Shown here: one piece after another, positions 41,777-50,912 of the stretch | Position numbering within the stretch: the stretch's first letter is position 1 | How the letters are laid out: every line of letters begins with the position of its first letter | Assembly: GCA_019348135.1 (NCBI GenBank) | Contig: JAHWJY010000004.1 | Location: forward strand, 1 to 60,277 | Source of the DNA: Actinomycetota bacterium | GTDB lineage: Bacteria; Actinomycetota; Nitriliruptoria; Nitriliruptorales; Nitriliruptoraceae | Direction: 5' to 3' | Length of the DNA: 60,277 nt | Notes under the pieces: generated by a model | Told to the model about the DNA's origin: nothing | Seen by the model: only the letters and a program-made list of their open reading frames with translations | Database searches by the model: none | Program-made: the position numbers and the translations under genes

Positions 41777-43572
41777 GCGCCGCCGTGAGCGTCGACCACG
41801 CGACCGCGGCCGAGGACCGCGGTGGGACCATCGCCGCCGTGCGGCGTGTCGCCCGGCTGGCCCCCGAGCTGCGTCGCGGCTTCGGCGTCACCGTCGGGCT
41901 GGCACTGCTCGGCACGGTCGGTCAGGTCGTCGTCCCCATCGTGCTGCAGCGGGTGATCGACGGGCAGTTGACCGCGCCGGGCGGTGCCGACGTGGCGGCG
42001 GCCGTGCCGGCCATCGCCGGCGCGGTCGTGGTCCTGCTGCTCGCCCTCGTCTGCACCCGCATGGCCCTGTACCGGCTCCTCGAGCGCTCGGCCCGTGGGC
42101 TGGCCCAGCTGCGCATCGCGACCTTCCGGCACATCCACGACCTGTCGGCGCTGCACGTGCAGGCCGAGCGCCGCGGGACGCTCGTCTCGCGGGTCACCTC
42201 CGACGTGAGCGCGATCAGCGACTTCCTCGAGTGGGGCGGCGTGGGGATGCTGGTCGGCGCCGGACAGATCTCGGTGACCCTCCTCGTGATGCTCGCCTAC
42301 GAGTGGCGCCTGGCGGTGCTCGTCATCGGCGGCGCCGCGGTCTACGCGGCCATGCTCGTCCTGGCCCAACGGGTCCTCGCCCGGGCCTGGGACCGCGTGA
42401 GGGTCCAGGTCGGCGAGACCCTGGCCGCGCTGAGCGAGGTCATCGTCGGCCTGCCGACGATCCGCGCGTACGGTGCGGAGGAGCGCTCGCGCAAGCGCGT
42501 CGACGACGCGGTCGACGCCCAGCGCTCGGTCGAGTTCCGCGCGGGCACCCTGGGCGCGGTGCTGTTCTCGTCCGCCGAGCTGTTCGCCGCCTCCGTGACG
42601 GCGGCCGTCGTGGCCGGGGGGGTGCTGCTCGGCGACATCAGCGCGGGCACGCTGGTCGCGTTCCTGTTCCTGGTCGCGGTCTTCATCGACCCCGTCCAGA
42701 CCGTGGTGGAGGTGCTGAACGAGGCGCAGTCCGCGGCGGCCGGGGTACGACGGATCCTGGAGGTCCTCGACACGCCCCGCGAGATCGCCGACCCCGTCGA
42801 CGGCCGGACACTGCCCCCCGGTCGGCTCGACGTGCGCTTCGAGGCCGTGCGGTTCGCGTACGGCGACGGACCCGAGGTCCTGAGCGACGTCACCGTCCAC
42901 ATCGCCGCCGGATCGCGGGTCGCGGTGGTCGGCGAGACGGGATCGGGCAAGTCCACGTTCGCGAAGCTCCTCGTCCGACTGCTCGACCCGGTCGCCGGCG
43001 GGATCTCCGTCGGTGACGTGCCCCTGCGCCAGGTCGCGTTCGCGTCGCTGCGGTCCCGGGTGGCGTTCGTGCCACAGGAGGGGTTCCTCTTCGCGGGCAC
43101 GATCGCCGAGAACATCCGCTACGGGCGCCCGGGGTCGCGCGACGACGAGCTCGCCGCGGCCCTCACCGACCTCGAGCTCGACGACTGGGTGGCGAGCCTG
43201 CCGGACGGCATGGACACGGACGTGGGGGAGCGCGGCGGGCGGCTGTCGTCGGGCGAGCGCCAGCTCGTCGCGCTGGCCCGGGCCTGGATCGCCGACCCGG
43301 ACGTGCTCGTCCTGGACGAGGCCACCTCCGCGGTCGACCCCGCCCTCGAGGTCCGCATGCAGCGCGCGCTGGAGCACCTCACCGCCGGGCGCACCGCCGT
43401 CACGGTCGCGCACCGGTTGTCGACGGCGGAGGCGGCCGACCGCGTGCTGGTGTTCGACCACGGCCGGCTCGTCGAGGACGGGACCCACGCGAGCCTGGTC
43501 CGCACGGGCGGGGTCTACGCGGCCATGCACGCCGACTGGGCACCCGTCGGTCGGGGGCCGTCCGGCGCCTGA
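41773..43572 (+). CDS. ABC exporter half-transporter B, catalytic partner
   Basis: 599 residues. Six membrane helices then an ATPase domain with Walker A GETGSGKST, catalytic Glu516 (LVLDEATSAVD) and switch His547 (VAHRLSTAE) intact. Its own signature is altered to LSSGE (491-495). In the dimer, subunit A's intact LSGGQ faces this subunit's intact Walker site, while this subunit's LSSGE faces A's Asp527/Tyr558 site, so one ATP site is active and the other degenerate, as in TM287/288 and BmrCD. Confidence 0.93.
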   Translation: MSAAVSVDHATAAEDRGGTIAAVRRVARLAPELRRGFGVTVGLALLGTVGQVVVPIVLQRVIDGQLTAPGGADVAAAVPAIAGAVVVLLLALVCTRMALYRLLERSARGLAQLRIATFRHIHDLSALHVQAERRGTLVSRVTSDVSAISDFLEWGGVGMLVGAGQISVTLLVMLAYEWRLAVLVIGGAAVYAAMLVLAQRVLARAWDRVRVQVGETLAALSEVIVGLPTIRAYGAEERSRKRVDDAVDAQRSVEFRAGTLGAVLFSSAELFAASVTAAVVAGGVLLGDISAGTLVAFLFLVAVFIDPVQTVVEVLNEAQSAAAGVRRILEVLDTPREIADPVDGRTLPPGRLDVRFEAVRFAYGDGPEVLSDVTVHIAAGSRVAVVGETGSGKSTFAKLLVRLLDPVAGGISVGDVPLRQVAFASLRSRVAFVPQEGFLFAGTIAENIRYGRPGSRDDELAAALTDLELDDWVASLPDGMDTDVGERGGRLSSGERQLVALARAWIADPDVLVLDEATSAVDPALEVRMQRALEHLTAGRTAVTVAHRLSTAEAADRVLVFDHGRLVEDGTHASLVRTGGVYAAMHADWAPVGRGPSGA

Positions 43573-43644
43573 GTCCACCGGTACCCCGCACTAGGGTCGT
43601 CGCCCGACACCCCACGAGCCACCCCGACAGCCAGGAGTTCCTCC

Positions 43645-44418
43645 GTGACCGAGCGGCGTCCGATCATCGCGGGCAACTGGAAGATGCACAAGGACCACCT
43701 GGAGGCGATCCAGCTCGTGCAGCGGCTGGCCTACCACCTCGACGAGTCCGACTACGAGGGCCAGGACATCGTCGTCGCGCCGCCCTTCGTCGCCCTGCGG
43801 TCGATCCAGACGCTGATCGACTCCGACCGCCTCCCGCTCGCGCTCGGCGCCCAGAACTGCCACTGGGAGGCGGAAGGCGCCTTCACGGGCGAGGTGTCGG
43901 CCGCGATGCTCGCGCGCCTCGACGTGGCGTACGTGATCTGCGGGCACTCGGAGCGTCGTGCCCTGTTCGGCGAGACCGACGAGATCGTCAACCGCAAGGT
44001 CAAGGCCGTCCAGAAGCAGCACCTGCGCCCGATCGTCTGCGTGGGGGAGACCCTGGAGGAGCGTCAGGCCGGCCGGGCCGAGGAGGTCGTGGTGGGCCAG
44101 CTCCGGGGCTCGCTCGCCGGCGTGAAGGTGGTCGACCCCGAGGAGCTCGTCCTCGCCTACGAACCGGTCTGGGCCATCGGCACCGGCGAGACCGCGACGA
44201 AGGAGGACGCGCAGGAGCTGTGCGCCGCCATCCGCGCCGAGCTCGCCGAGCTCTACGACGACGCGACCGCCGAGGCCGTCCGCATCCAGTACGGCGGGAG
44301 CGTGAAGCCCGGCAACATCCGTGAGCTCATGGGCGAGCCGGACATCGACGGGGCGCTCGTGGGGGGCGCCAGCCTCAACTCGGACGACTTCGCCCTGATC
44401 GTCGGATGGCGGCGGTAG
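43645..44418 (+). CDS. tpiA: Triosephosphate isomerase
   Basis: 257 residues from GTG 43645 (CAGGAG 7 bases before; TAGGGT at 43592 as likely -10). GNWKMHK with catalytic Lys, VICGHSERR with catalytic His, AYEPVWAIGTG with catalytic Glu, YGGSVKPGN and the final GALVGGASL phosphate loop are all present. Interconverts dihydroxyacetone phosphate and glyceraldehyde-3-phosphate. The last six codons including the stop form the first part of a 33-base tandem repeat that continues downstream. Confidence 0.97.
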   Translation: MTERRPIIAGNWKMHKDHLEAIQLVQRLAYHLDESDYEGQDIVVAPPFVALRSIQTLIDSDRLPLALGAQNCHWEAEGAFTGEVSAAMLARLDVAYVICGHSERRALFGETDEIVNRKVKAVQKQHLRPIVCVGETLEERQAGRAEEVVVGQLRGSLAGVKVVDPEELVLAYEPVWAIGTGETATKEDAQELCAAIRAELAELYDDATAEAVRIQYGGSVKPGNIRELMGEPDIDGALVGGASLNSDDFALIVGWRR

Positions 44419-44526
44419 CCGACACCGCCTCTGGTCGGATGGCGGCGGTAGCCGACACCGCCTCTGGTCGGATGGCGGCGGTAGCCGACACCGCCTCTGG
44501 TCGGATGGCGGCGGTAGCCGACACCG
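44401..44526 (+). repeat. 33-base tandem repeat, 3.8 copies, starting inside tpiA
   Basis: Units start at 44401, 44434, 44467 and 44500; the first three are identical over 33 bases and the fourth keeps the first 27. Each unit begins with the last tpiA codons (GTCGGATGGCGGCGGTAG) and contains a small inverted repeat, GGCGGT-AGCCGAC-ACCGCC, so the RNA can form three or four identical hairpins right after the stop codon. Sequence identity of the copies suggests recent slippage expansion. Confidence 0.95.
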
Positions 44527-44530
44527 GAGG

Positions 44531-44566
44531 GTGGTCCCGCTCGTGCGCATCACGCACGGGGACCAC
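44531..44566 (+). terminator. Strong bulged hairpin after the tpiA repeats
   Basis: Outer stem GTGGTCCC / GGGACCAC (44531-44538, 44559-44566), a 3-base bulge, inner stem CGTGCG / CGCACG and 5-base loop: 14 base pairs in all. No T-run. Probably ends the tpiA transcript before the oligopeptide operon, whose likely -10 (TAGCCT) is at 44596. Confidence 0.6.
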
Positions 44567-44704
44567 AGATGCGCGACGGCGTACGACCCCGGTAGTAGCC
44601 TGCCCGCGTACCACCTCAGGACACCTCGGCTCTCCCCAGGTTCAGCGCGCCCGTCCGGGTCCGCACGGGGATCACGAGCCGGCCGCCCCACGAAAGGACA
44701 CACG

Positions 44705-46567
44705 GTGGCTAGGGACATGAAGCGAGCACGGAGGCTCGTCGCCGCCGCTGCAGCTGTCGCGCTCGTCGCGACGGCCTGTGGCGACGGAGGCGAGGAGCCC
44801 ACGGGCGACCAGACCACGGCGGCCGGCGAGACGCCCACCGCGACCGAGACCGGCGACGCGGTCGACCCGGCCAACTACTGCGAGGGTGGCAGCGAGGCGG
44901 AGCTCGTGTGGGCACACGAGCAGGAGCCGCCGGACATGCACCTCGACGACCCGAACAACAACCTCTCGATCACCTCGTGGGTGCGTCAGTCGCTCTGGGA
45001 CGGCCTGTACGGCGTGTCCGCGGCGACCGAGTTCATCCCTGAACTGCTCGCCGAGGAAGCGACCGTCAACGAGGCCGACGACGGCTCCGTGACGATCGAC
45101 TACGTCCTGCGCGACGGGCTGACCTGGTCCGACGGCACGCCGCTGACCGCCGAGCACGTCAAGGGCACCTTCGACATCATCATGGAGGGCTACGACGTCG
45201 AGACCGGCGAAGGCGGGGTCTACCTCATCGGTGACCGCACCGGCTACGACGCCATCACGGAGTTCACCGTCAACTCGGACACCGAGTTCACGCTGGCCTT
45301 CGACTCCTTCTACGCCGGCTACAAGGCGCTCTTCAGCGAGGTGTTCCCGACCCACGTCGTGACCACCGCCGAAGAGGCGAACGCGGCCTTCCCGGAGTTC
45401 GAGCACGAGGGGGAGACCCTGCCGTCCTCGGGCCCGATGCTGTTCGACAGCTGGGAGCGTGGCAACTCCATGACGCTCGCCCGCAACGACGAGTACCACG
45501 GCTCGACGAGCCCGGACGTCACCAACGCGGGCGCCGCCTGCGTCACCGGCGTCAAGATCAACTGGGTCACCGACACGGACGCGCAGATCAACGCGCTGAA
45601 GGCCGGCGAGGCCGACATGATCTTCACCCAGCCGCAGACGGCCTTCGGTGAGCGCATCTCCACCGACGAGGCCTTCACCATCGCCTCCGAGGCTGGCCCG
45701 GTCTACGAGCACTGGGGCTTCAACCTCTTCAACCCGCACCTGGCACAGCCGCAGGTGCGTGAGGCGATCGCCCTCGCGCTCGACAAGAGCCAGGTCATGT
45801 CCGCGCTGTACACGCCGCTGTTCGGCGACGCGCTGCCGGCCGAGGGACTCGGCAACACCTACTGGATGTCGAACCAGCCGGCGTACGAGGACCACCAGGC
45901 CCAGTACGCGGGCAACCTCGTGGACGAGGCCAAGGCCAAGCTCGAGGAGGCCGGCTACACCGAGGGTGCGGGTGGCATCTACGAGCACCCCGAGCACGGT
46001 CCGCTCTCCCTGCGGGTCGGTACCACGGGTGGCAACGCCCTGCGTGAGCTGCAGCAGCAGCTGATCGTGGAGCAGCTGAAGCCCGCCGGCATCGAGGTCA
46101 CGATCGACAACGTGCCCGGTGGCGACTACTTCGGCGCCATGCCGTTCAACCCGGACGCCATCGCCTGCGCCAACTCGGGCGGGACCGAGGGCAACTGCGA
46201 GCTCTGGGACATCACCCAGTTCGCATGGGTCGGTGGCCCGTGGCCGGGCTCCAACCACGCGGCGTACCTGTCGGGCTCCGGCAACAACCCCTATGGCTTC
46301 GCGAACGACGAGTTCGACGCCATGTCGGAGGAGTGCGACGCGACCGTCAACGATGACGAGCGTGCCGCTTGCTACAACGAGATGGACAAGTTCGTGACCA
46401 CCCTCGAGAAGGACCCCGAGAACGGTCTCGTCGTCATCCCGCTCACGCAGAAGCCGTCCTACTACGCGTACAGCAACGAGCGTCTCCAGCGTGGCGCCGT
46501 CGCACCGGACGCGAACTCGGCCGGCCCGCTCGTCAACGTGGTGGACTACCTCCCCGCAGGCGAGTGA
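44705..46567 (+). CDS. Oligopeptide/family-5 solute-binding lipoprotein
   Basis: 620 residues from GTG 44705, preceded by GAAAGGA; ATG 44717 is the alternative. Signal ends in lipobox LVATAC with Cys25. The mature protein is a full-length SBP_bac_5 protein (LVWAHEQEPPDMH, SWVRQSLWDGLYG, LRDGLTWSDGTPLTAEHV, then VREAIALALDKSQ). It captures peptides or similar solutes outside the membrane for the permease genes that follow. A 266-base gap with strong hairpins separates it from the permeases, which should let it be made in excess. Confidence 0.95.
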   Translation: MARDMKRARRLVAAAAAVALVATACGDGGEEPTGDQTTAAGETPTATETGDAVDPANYCEGGSEAELVWAHEQEPPDMHLDDPNNNLSITSWVRQSLWDGLYGVSAATEFIPELLAEEATVNEADDGSVTIDYVLRDGLTWSDGTPLTAEHVKGTFDIIMEGYDVETGEGGVYLIGDRTGYDAITEFTVNSDTEFTLAFDSFYAGYKALFSEVFPTHVVTTAEEANAAFPEFEHEGETLPSSGPMLFDSWERGNSMTLARNDEYHGSTSPDVTNAGAACVTGVKINWVTDTDAQINALKAGEADMIFTQPQTAFGERISTDEAFTIASEAGPVYEHWGFNLFNPHLAQPQVREAIALALDKSQVMSALYTPLFGDALPAEGLGNTYWMSNQPAYEDHQAQYAGNLVDEAKAKLEEAGYTEGAGGIYEHPEHGPLSLRVGTTGGNALRELQQQLIVEQLKPAGIEVTIDNVPGGDYFGAMPFNPDAIACANSGGTEGNCELWDITQFAWVGGPWPGSNHAAYLSGSGNNPYGFANDEFDAMSEECDATVNDDERAACYNEMDKFVTTLEKDPENGLVVIPLTQKPSYYAYSNERLQRGAVAPDANSAGPLVNVVDYLPAGE

Positions 46568-46572
46568 TCGAC

Positions 46573-46605
46573 CGAGCGGGCGCGTCCTCGTGACGCGCCC
46601 GCTCG
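46573..46605 (+). terminator. Strong hairpin 1 between binding protein and permease genes
   Basis: Perfect 14-bp stem (arms 46573-46586 and 46592-46605, core GCGGGCGCGTC) with a 5-base CTCGT loop, 5 bases after the binding-protein stop. No T-run follows. Likely protects the upstream mRNA end and stops part of transcription. Confidence 0.8.
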
Positions 46606-46622
46606 TACCACCTATGCGTCGG

Positions 46623-46637
46623 AGCGTCTTCGACGCT
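46623..46637 (+). terminator. Hairpin 2 in the same gap
   Basis: AGCGTC-TTC-GACGCT, a 6-bp perfect stem with a UUC loop, midway between the two larger hairpins. Confidence 0.5.
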
Positions 46638-46646
46638 GCTGAACCT

Positions 46647-46676
46647 CGGAGGGGGCCGGACACCCGGCCCCCTCCG
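46647..46676 (+). terminator. Strong hairpin 3 in the same gap
   Basis: Perfect 13-bp stem (arms 46647-46659 and 46664-46676, core GGAGGGGGCCGG) with ACAC loop. A TAGACT hexamer at 46754-46759 further on could start a separate permease transcript. Confidence 0.8.
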
Positions 46677-46833
46677 GCGTTCCGGGCCGGGGTCCTCTCG
46701 GAAGGGCCCGCGTCCTCTCTGCGCACTTCGGCGTGCTGAGGGTGCCTGGCCGTTAGACTGCGCCGGCGGCGAGGTCGTCCCCCGCCTCTCCCGATGGCCC
46801 GGAGCGCGTCCACCTCGAGGAAGGGTGATTGCC

Positions 46834-47793
46834 GTGTTCGCATACGTCGCGCGCCGGATCATGACGACGATCCCGCTGCTCCTGGTCGGCACCTTCATCG
46901 TCTACGCGCTCACCGCGTCCGTCGCGGACCCGCTCGCGAAGCTCGCCACCTGCAACCAGTGCGACCAGGCCGCCTTCGACCGCCTCATCGACCTGTACGA
47001 CCTCGACAAGCCGATCCCGCTCCGTTACGTCTACTGGATGCGCGACGCGGCGACCGGCGACATGGGCCAGGCGCCGACGGAGGGCAGCGCCGAGGTCTTC
47101 CCGCTCGTGATGGACCGCGCCATCAACACCGCGCGTCTCGCGATCCCGGCGTTCCTCATCATCGCCACGCTGGCCGTGGCGCTGGGCGTCTACTCCGCCG
47201 TCAACCAGTACTCGAAGTCCGACTACTTCGTCACCGGCTTCTCCTTCGTGGGCATCTCCATGCCCACGTTCGTGTTCGCGTTGCTGTTGCAGGTCATCTT
47301 CGCCGTGTGGTGGCAGGACTGGTTCGACGCCAAACCCTTCTACGTGTCACAGATGCACACCGGGAGCATCTCGGAGGTGGTGCGCAGCCACATCCTCCCG
47401 ATCACGACGCTCGTGCTCGTGATCACGGCGGCGGAGTCGCGCTTCGAACGTGCGTCGATGCTCGAGGTCATCAACTCCGACTACATCCGCACCGCCAGGG
47501 CGAAGGGCCTGCCCCGGCGCCGGGTCGTGCTCAAGCATGGGCTCCGCAACGCCATGATCCCCCTGGTCACGATCTGGGCCATCGACTTCGCGGCCCTCCT
47601 CGGCGGGTCCGTCGTCACCGAGACGATCTTCTCGTGGCCGGGGCTGGGGCCGCTCCTGCTGCGCGCCATCTTCAACGGGGACCTCAACCTCACGATGGGC
47701 ATCATCATGTTCATCTCGCTGCTGGTCATCTTCTTCAACCTCATCGCCGACCTGGTCTACGGCATGCTCGACCCGAGGATCCGCTATGAGTGA
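46834..47793 (+). CDS. Oligopeptide ABC transporter permease, first (OppB/DppB-type)
   Basis: 319 residues from GTG 46834; the GTG at 46825 lies inside the ribosome site GAGGAAGGG and is less likely. Starts VFAYVARRIMTTIPLLL, six membrane helices, and the EAA loop (YIRTARAKGLPRRRVVLKHGLRNAMIP) that contacts the ATPases. Forms the channel with the next gene's product; overlaps it by 8 bases. Confidence 0.94.
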   Translation: MFAYVARRIMTTIPLLLVGTFIVYALTASVADPLAKLATCNQCDQAAFDRLIDLYDLDKPIPLRYVYWMRDAATGDMGQAPTEGSAEVFPLVMDRAINTARLAIPAFLIIATLAVALGVYSAVNQYSKSDYFVTGFSFVGISMPTFVFALLLQVIFAVWWQDWFDAKPFYVSQMHTGSISEVVRSHILPITTLVLVITAAESRFERASMLEVINSDYIRTARAKGLPRRRVVLKHGLRNAMIPLVTIWAIDFAALLGGSVVTETIFSWPGLGPLLLRAIFNGDLNLTMGIIMFISLLVIFFNLIADLVYGMLDPRIRYE

Positions 47794-48769
47794 GCAGCCC
47801 CGGCCGGAAGAGGCACACACCGGCGACCCGGGCCTCGTCACCGCGGAGGCCGACGCTGAGCCCACGACCAGGGCGCTGTCCGACGACGTGATCGTCGACG
47901 AGCGCGAGGGCATGACGATCTCGACGCGCTCGTTCGGGCGCCAGACGTGGGACCGCTTCCGGCGTCACCGGCTGGCGATGTTCGCCGCCGCACTGCTGGT
48001 CCTGCTGGCGATCTCGTTCTGGGTCGCCCCGATGCTGTCGTCCTACGGCTTCCGCGACATCGACGTGGCCGCCATGCGCGAGGGCCCGTCGTTCCGTCAC
48101 CCGTTCGGCACCGACCAGATCGGCCGCGACCTCCTCGTCCGGACGTTCCACGGCGGCCGGTTCTCCCTGCGCATCGCGCTCGTGGTCGCCCTGCTCACCA
48201 CGTTCATCGGGACGGTCATCGGCTCGCTGGCGGGGTACTTCGGGGGCATCGTCGACACGCTGCTGAGCCAGCTCATCAACCTCTTCCTCATCGTCCCCGC
48301 CTTGGTCGTCCTCCTCGTCGTCGGCGTGCGGTACGGCGCCAGCCCCAACGGCATCGCGGTCATCCTGGCGCTGCTCCTGTGGCCGGCCATCGCACGCGTC
48401 GTCCGCGGCCTGTTCCTCCAGTTCCGGGACCAGGAGTTCGTGCTCGCGGCCCGCGCCGCGGGCGCCCGGCCGCCACGGATCATCGTCCGGCACATCCTGC
48501 CGAACACGTTCGGACCGATCATCGTCAACGCGACGCTGCTGATCGGCACGGCGATCATCCTGGAGTCGACCCTGTCGTTCCTCGGCGTCGGCGTGACCCC
48601 GCCGACCCCGACCCTCGGCAACCTCGTCAACGAGGCCAAGGGAGCCATCGACAGCCGGCCGTCGACCATCCTGATCCCCGGCGGTTTCGTCGTGCTGATC
48701 GCCCTGTGCGTCAACTTCCTCGGTGACGGGCTCCGGGACGCACTCGACCCCACGACCCGGAAGGGCTGA
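47786..48769 (+). CDS. Oligopeptide ABC transporter permease, second (OppC/DppC-type)
   Basis: 327 residues from ATG 47786. A long hydrophilic N-terminal part (about 60 residues) precedes six membrane helices; HPFGTDQIGRDLLVR and the EAA loop (EFVLAARAAGARPPRIIVRHILPN) are family marks. Pairs with the first permease; followed by the two ATPase genes at 4 and -4 bases. Confidence 0.94.
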   Translation: MSEQPRPEEAHTGDPGLVTAEADAEPTTRALSDDVIVDEREGMTISTRSFGRQTWDRFRRHRLAMFAAALLVLLAISFWVAPMLSSYGFRDIDVAAMREGPSFRHPFGTDQIGRDLLVRTFHGGRFSLRIALVVALLTTFIGTVIGSLAGYFGGIVDTLLSQLINLFLIVPALVVLLVVGVRYGASPNGIAVILALLLWPAIARVVRGLFLQFRDQEFVLAARAAGARPPRIIVRHILPNTFGPIIVNATLLIGTAIILESTLSFLGVGVTPPTPTLGNLVNEAKGAIDSRPSTILIPGGFVVLIALCVNFLGDGLRDALDPTTRKG

Positions 48770-48773
48770 ACGC

Positions 48774-49793
48774 GTGACCACGGAACCCCTCCTGTCCGTC
48801 CGTGACCTCACGGTCTCGTTCGACACCGACGACGGCCTCGTCCAGGCCGTCAACGGCGTCAGCTTCGACGTCCACCCGGGGGAGACCCTGGCGGTCGTCG
48901 GCGAGTCCGGGTCCGGCAAGTCGGTGACGGCCATGGCGACGATGCGGCTGCTGCCCCGCTCGGCGCGGATCAGCGGGTCGATCACCTTCGACGGCCGTGA
49001 CCTCCTGAGCCTGTCGGACCGCGAGATGCGTCGGATCCAGGGCGAGGACATCGCCATGATCTTCCAGGATCCGATGACGGCCCTGAACCCGGTCTTCACC
49101 GTCGGCAACCAGCTGGCCGAGGCGATCCGCATCCACCACCCCGACGTGTCGAAGAAGGCGGCGAGCGAGCGCTCGATCGAGCTGCTCGAGATCGTCGGCA
49201 TCCCGGAGCCCCGGATCCGCGTCGAGAACTACCCGCACGAGTTCTCCGGCGGCATGCGCCAGCGCGCCATGATCGCCATGGCGATCGCGAACCAGCCGAA
49301 GCTCCTGATCGCCGACGAGCCGACCACCGCGCTCGACGTCACCATCCAGGCCCAGGTGATCGAGGTGATGCGCAAGGCCCAGGAGGCGACCGGGGCGGCG
49401 ATGATCCTCATCACCCACGACCTCGGCCTCGTCGCCGGCGTCGCCGAGCGCGTGCAGGTGATGTACGGCGGCCGGCTGTTCGAGACCGGCGACACCGGCA
49501 CGATCTACTACCGCAGCCGCAACCCCTACACGCAGGGCCTGATGCGCTCGATCCCGACGTTCGCGAAGCGGACCGACGAGCGCCTGAGCCCGATCCCCGG
49601 CTCACCCCCGTCCGCGATCAACCTGCCGGCGGGCTGCTCGTTCCGGCCGCGCTGCGAGTTCGCGGAGGCGATATGCCGCGACGAGGAGCCGGCGCTGCGC
49701 CCGCTCGATCCGGCCGGGGCGCACCAGTCGCGCTGCCACTTCGCCGAGGAGTTGCCCGACTTCAGCCAGCGCACGGCGGAGGTGGCGGGATGA
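48774..49793 (+). CDS. Oligopeptide ABC transporter ATPase (OppD/DppD-type)
   Basis: 339 residues from GTG 48774. Walker [11 protein letters not shown]-loop ([15 protein letters not shown]), signature [14 protein letters not shown], Walker [14 protein letters not shown], and the C-terminal Cys-rich extension ([19 protein letters not shown]) that holds an iron-sulphur-like or zinc site in Dpp/Opp ATPases. Overlaps the next ATPase gene by 4 bases. Confidence 0.95.
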   Translation: MTTEPLLSVRDLTVSFDTDDGLVQAVNGVSFDVHPGETLAVVGESGSGKSVTAMATMRLLPRSARISGSITFDGRDLLSLSDREMRRIQGEDIAMIFQDPMTALNPVFTVGNQLAEAIRIHHPDVSKKAASERSIELLEIVGIPEPRIRVENYPHEFSGGMRQRAMIAMAIANQPKLLIADEPTTALDVTIQAQVIEVMRKAQEATGAAMILITHDLGLVAGVAERVQVMYGGRLFETGDTGTIYYRSRNPYTQGLMRSIPTFAKRTDERLSPIPGSPPSAINLPAGCSFRPRCEFAEAICRDEEPALRPLDPAGAHQSRCHFAEELPDFSQRTAEVAG

Positions 49794-50887
49794 CGGCCAC
49801 CGAACGCGACACCCTGCCCGGGGCGACCGGCGCCCCGCCCGTCCTCGAGGTCACGGACCTCGTCAAGTACTACCCGATCCGTGCCGGCATCATGCGCAAG
49901 CAGGTCGGCAGCGTGCACGCCGTCGACGGGGTGTCCTTCGCGCTCGGCGCGACCGAGACCCTCGGGATCGTCGGTGAGTCCGGGTGCGGCAAGACCACCC
50001 TCGGTCGGACCCTCCTCCGCCTCGTGGAGCCCACCAGCGGGCAGGTCCTGTTCAACGGCGAGGACGTCGTCGGCGCGAGCTCGTCGCGGATGCGCGAGCT
50101 GCGCCAGGACATGCAGATGGTCTTCCAGGACCCGTTCGCGTCGCTCAACCCGCGCATGCCCGTCCAGGACATCATCTCCGAGCCGCTCCAGATCCACGGC
50201 ACCGACAAGAAGGAGGCGCGCATCAAGGCACGGGCGCTCCTCGACGCGGTCGGGCTGTCCCCGGAGCACGGCAACCGGTACCCGCACGAGTTCTCGGGCG
50301 GGCAGCGTCAGCGCATCGGGATCGCCCGGTCCCTGGCCGTCAACCCCGAGCTGGTGGTGCTCGACGAGCCCGTCTCGGCCCTCGACGTGTCCGTCCAGGC
50401 GCAGGTGCTGAACCTGCTCGAGGACCTCCAGGAGGAGTTCCAGCTCTCCTACCTGTTCATCGCCCACGACCTGTCGGTGGTCCGCCACATCTCGGACCGT
50501 GTCGCCGTCATGTACCTGGGGCAGATCGTCGAACTCGCGGACCGCGACGAGCTCTACGAGGCGCCGGCCCACCCGTACACGCACTCGTTGCTCTCCGCGG
50601 TGCCGGTCGCCGACCCGGAGATGGAGCGCAGCCGTGAGCGCATCATCCTCGAAGGTGACCTCCCGAGCCCGGCGAACCCCCCGACCGGCTGCCGGTTCCA
50701 CACGCGCTGCCCCATCGCCCAGGACAACTGCGTCACCGACGTGCCGCCGCTGGCCGAGGTCCGTCCCGGTCACTGGGCCAGCTGCCACTACGCGCTCGGC
50801 CCGGACGAGACGTTGGTCCAGCGCGTGAAGGACCTCGGGCGCGAGGTCCACATCGCGAACTCCGACACCGGGGTCACGACCGCCTGA
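49790..50887 (+). CDS. Oligopeptide ABC transporter ATPase (OppF/DppF-type)
   Basis: 365 residues from ATG 49790. [16 protein letters not shown] at the N-terminus is typical of OppF-like ATPases; Walker [11 protein letters not shown]-loop [14 protein letters not shown], signature [15 protein letters not shown], Walker [13 protein letters not shown], and C-terminal [14 protein letters not shown]. Last gene of a complete five-gene importer (binding protein, two permeases, two ATPases). Confidence 0.95.
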   Translation: MTATERDTLPGATGAPPVLEVTDLVKYYPIRAGIMRKQVGSVHAVDGVSFALGATETLGIVGESGCGKTTLGRTLLRLVEPTSGQVLFNGEDVVGASSSRMRELRQDMQMVFQDPFASLNPRMPVQDIISEPLQIHGTDKKEARIKARALLDAVGLSPEHGNRYPHEFSGGQRQRIGIARSLAVNPELVVLDEPVSALDVSVQAQVLNLLEDLQEEFQLSYLFIAHDLSVVRHISDRVAVMYLGQIVELADRDELYEAPAHPYTHSLLSAVPVADPEMERSRERIILEGDLPSPANPPTGCRFHTRCPIAQDNCVTDVPPLAEVRPGHWASCHYALGPDETLVQRVKDLGREVHIANSDTGVTTA

Positions 50888-50890
50888 CGA

Positions 50891-50903
50891 CCGTCGTGGA
50901 CGG
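50891..50903. terminator. Weak hairpin between the converging importer and MFS genes
   Basis: CCGTC-GTG-GACGG, 5-bp stem, 4 bases after the importer stop and about 10 bases from the stop of the opposing MFS gene. Only position supports it. Confidence 0.3.
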
Positions 50904-50912
50904 CGGTGTCGG

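Noticed and set aside
44401-44526. CRISPR array
   Set aside because: The units are directly adjacent without spacers, and no cas genes are present.
44375-44720. Open frames through the tandem repeat (repeated AAVADTASGR units)
   Set aside because: They arise from the 33-base unit keeping frame; no ribosome site or conserved domain, and the sequence is a tpiA-end duplication.
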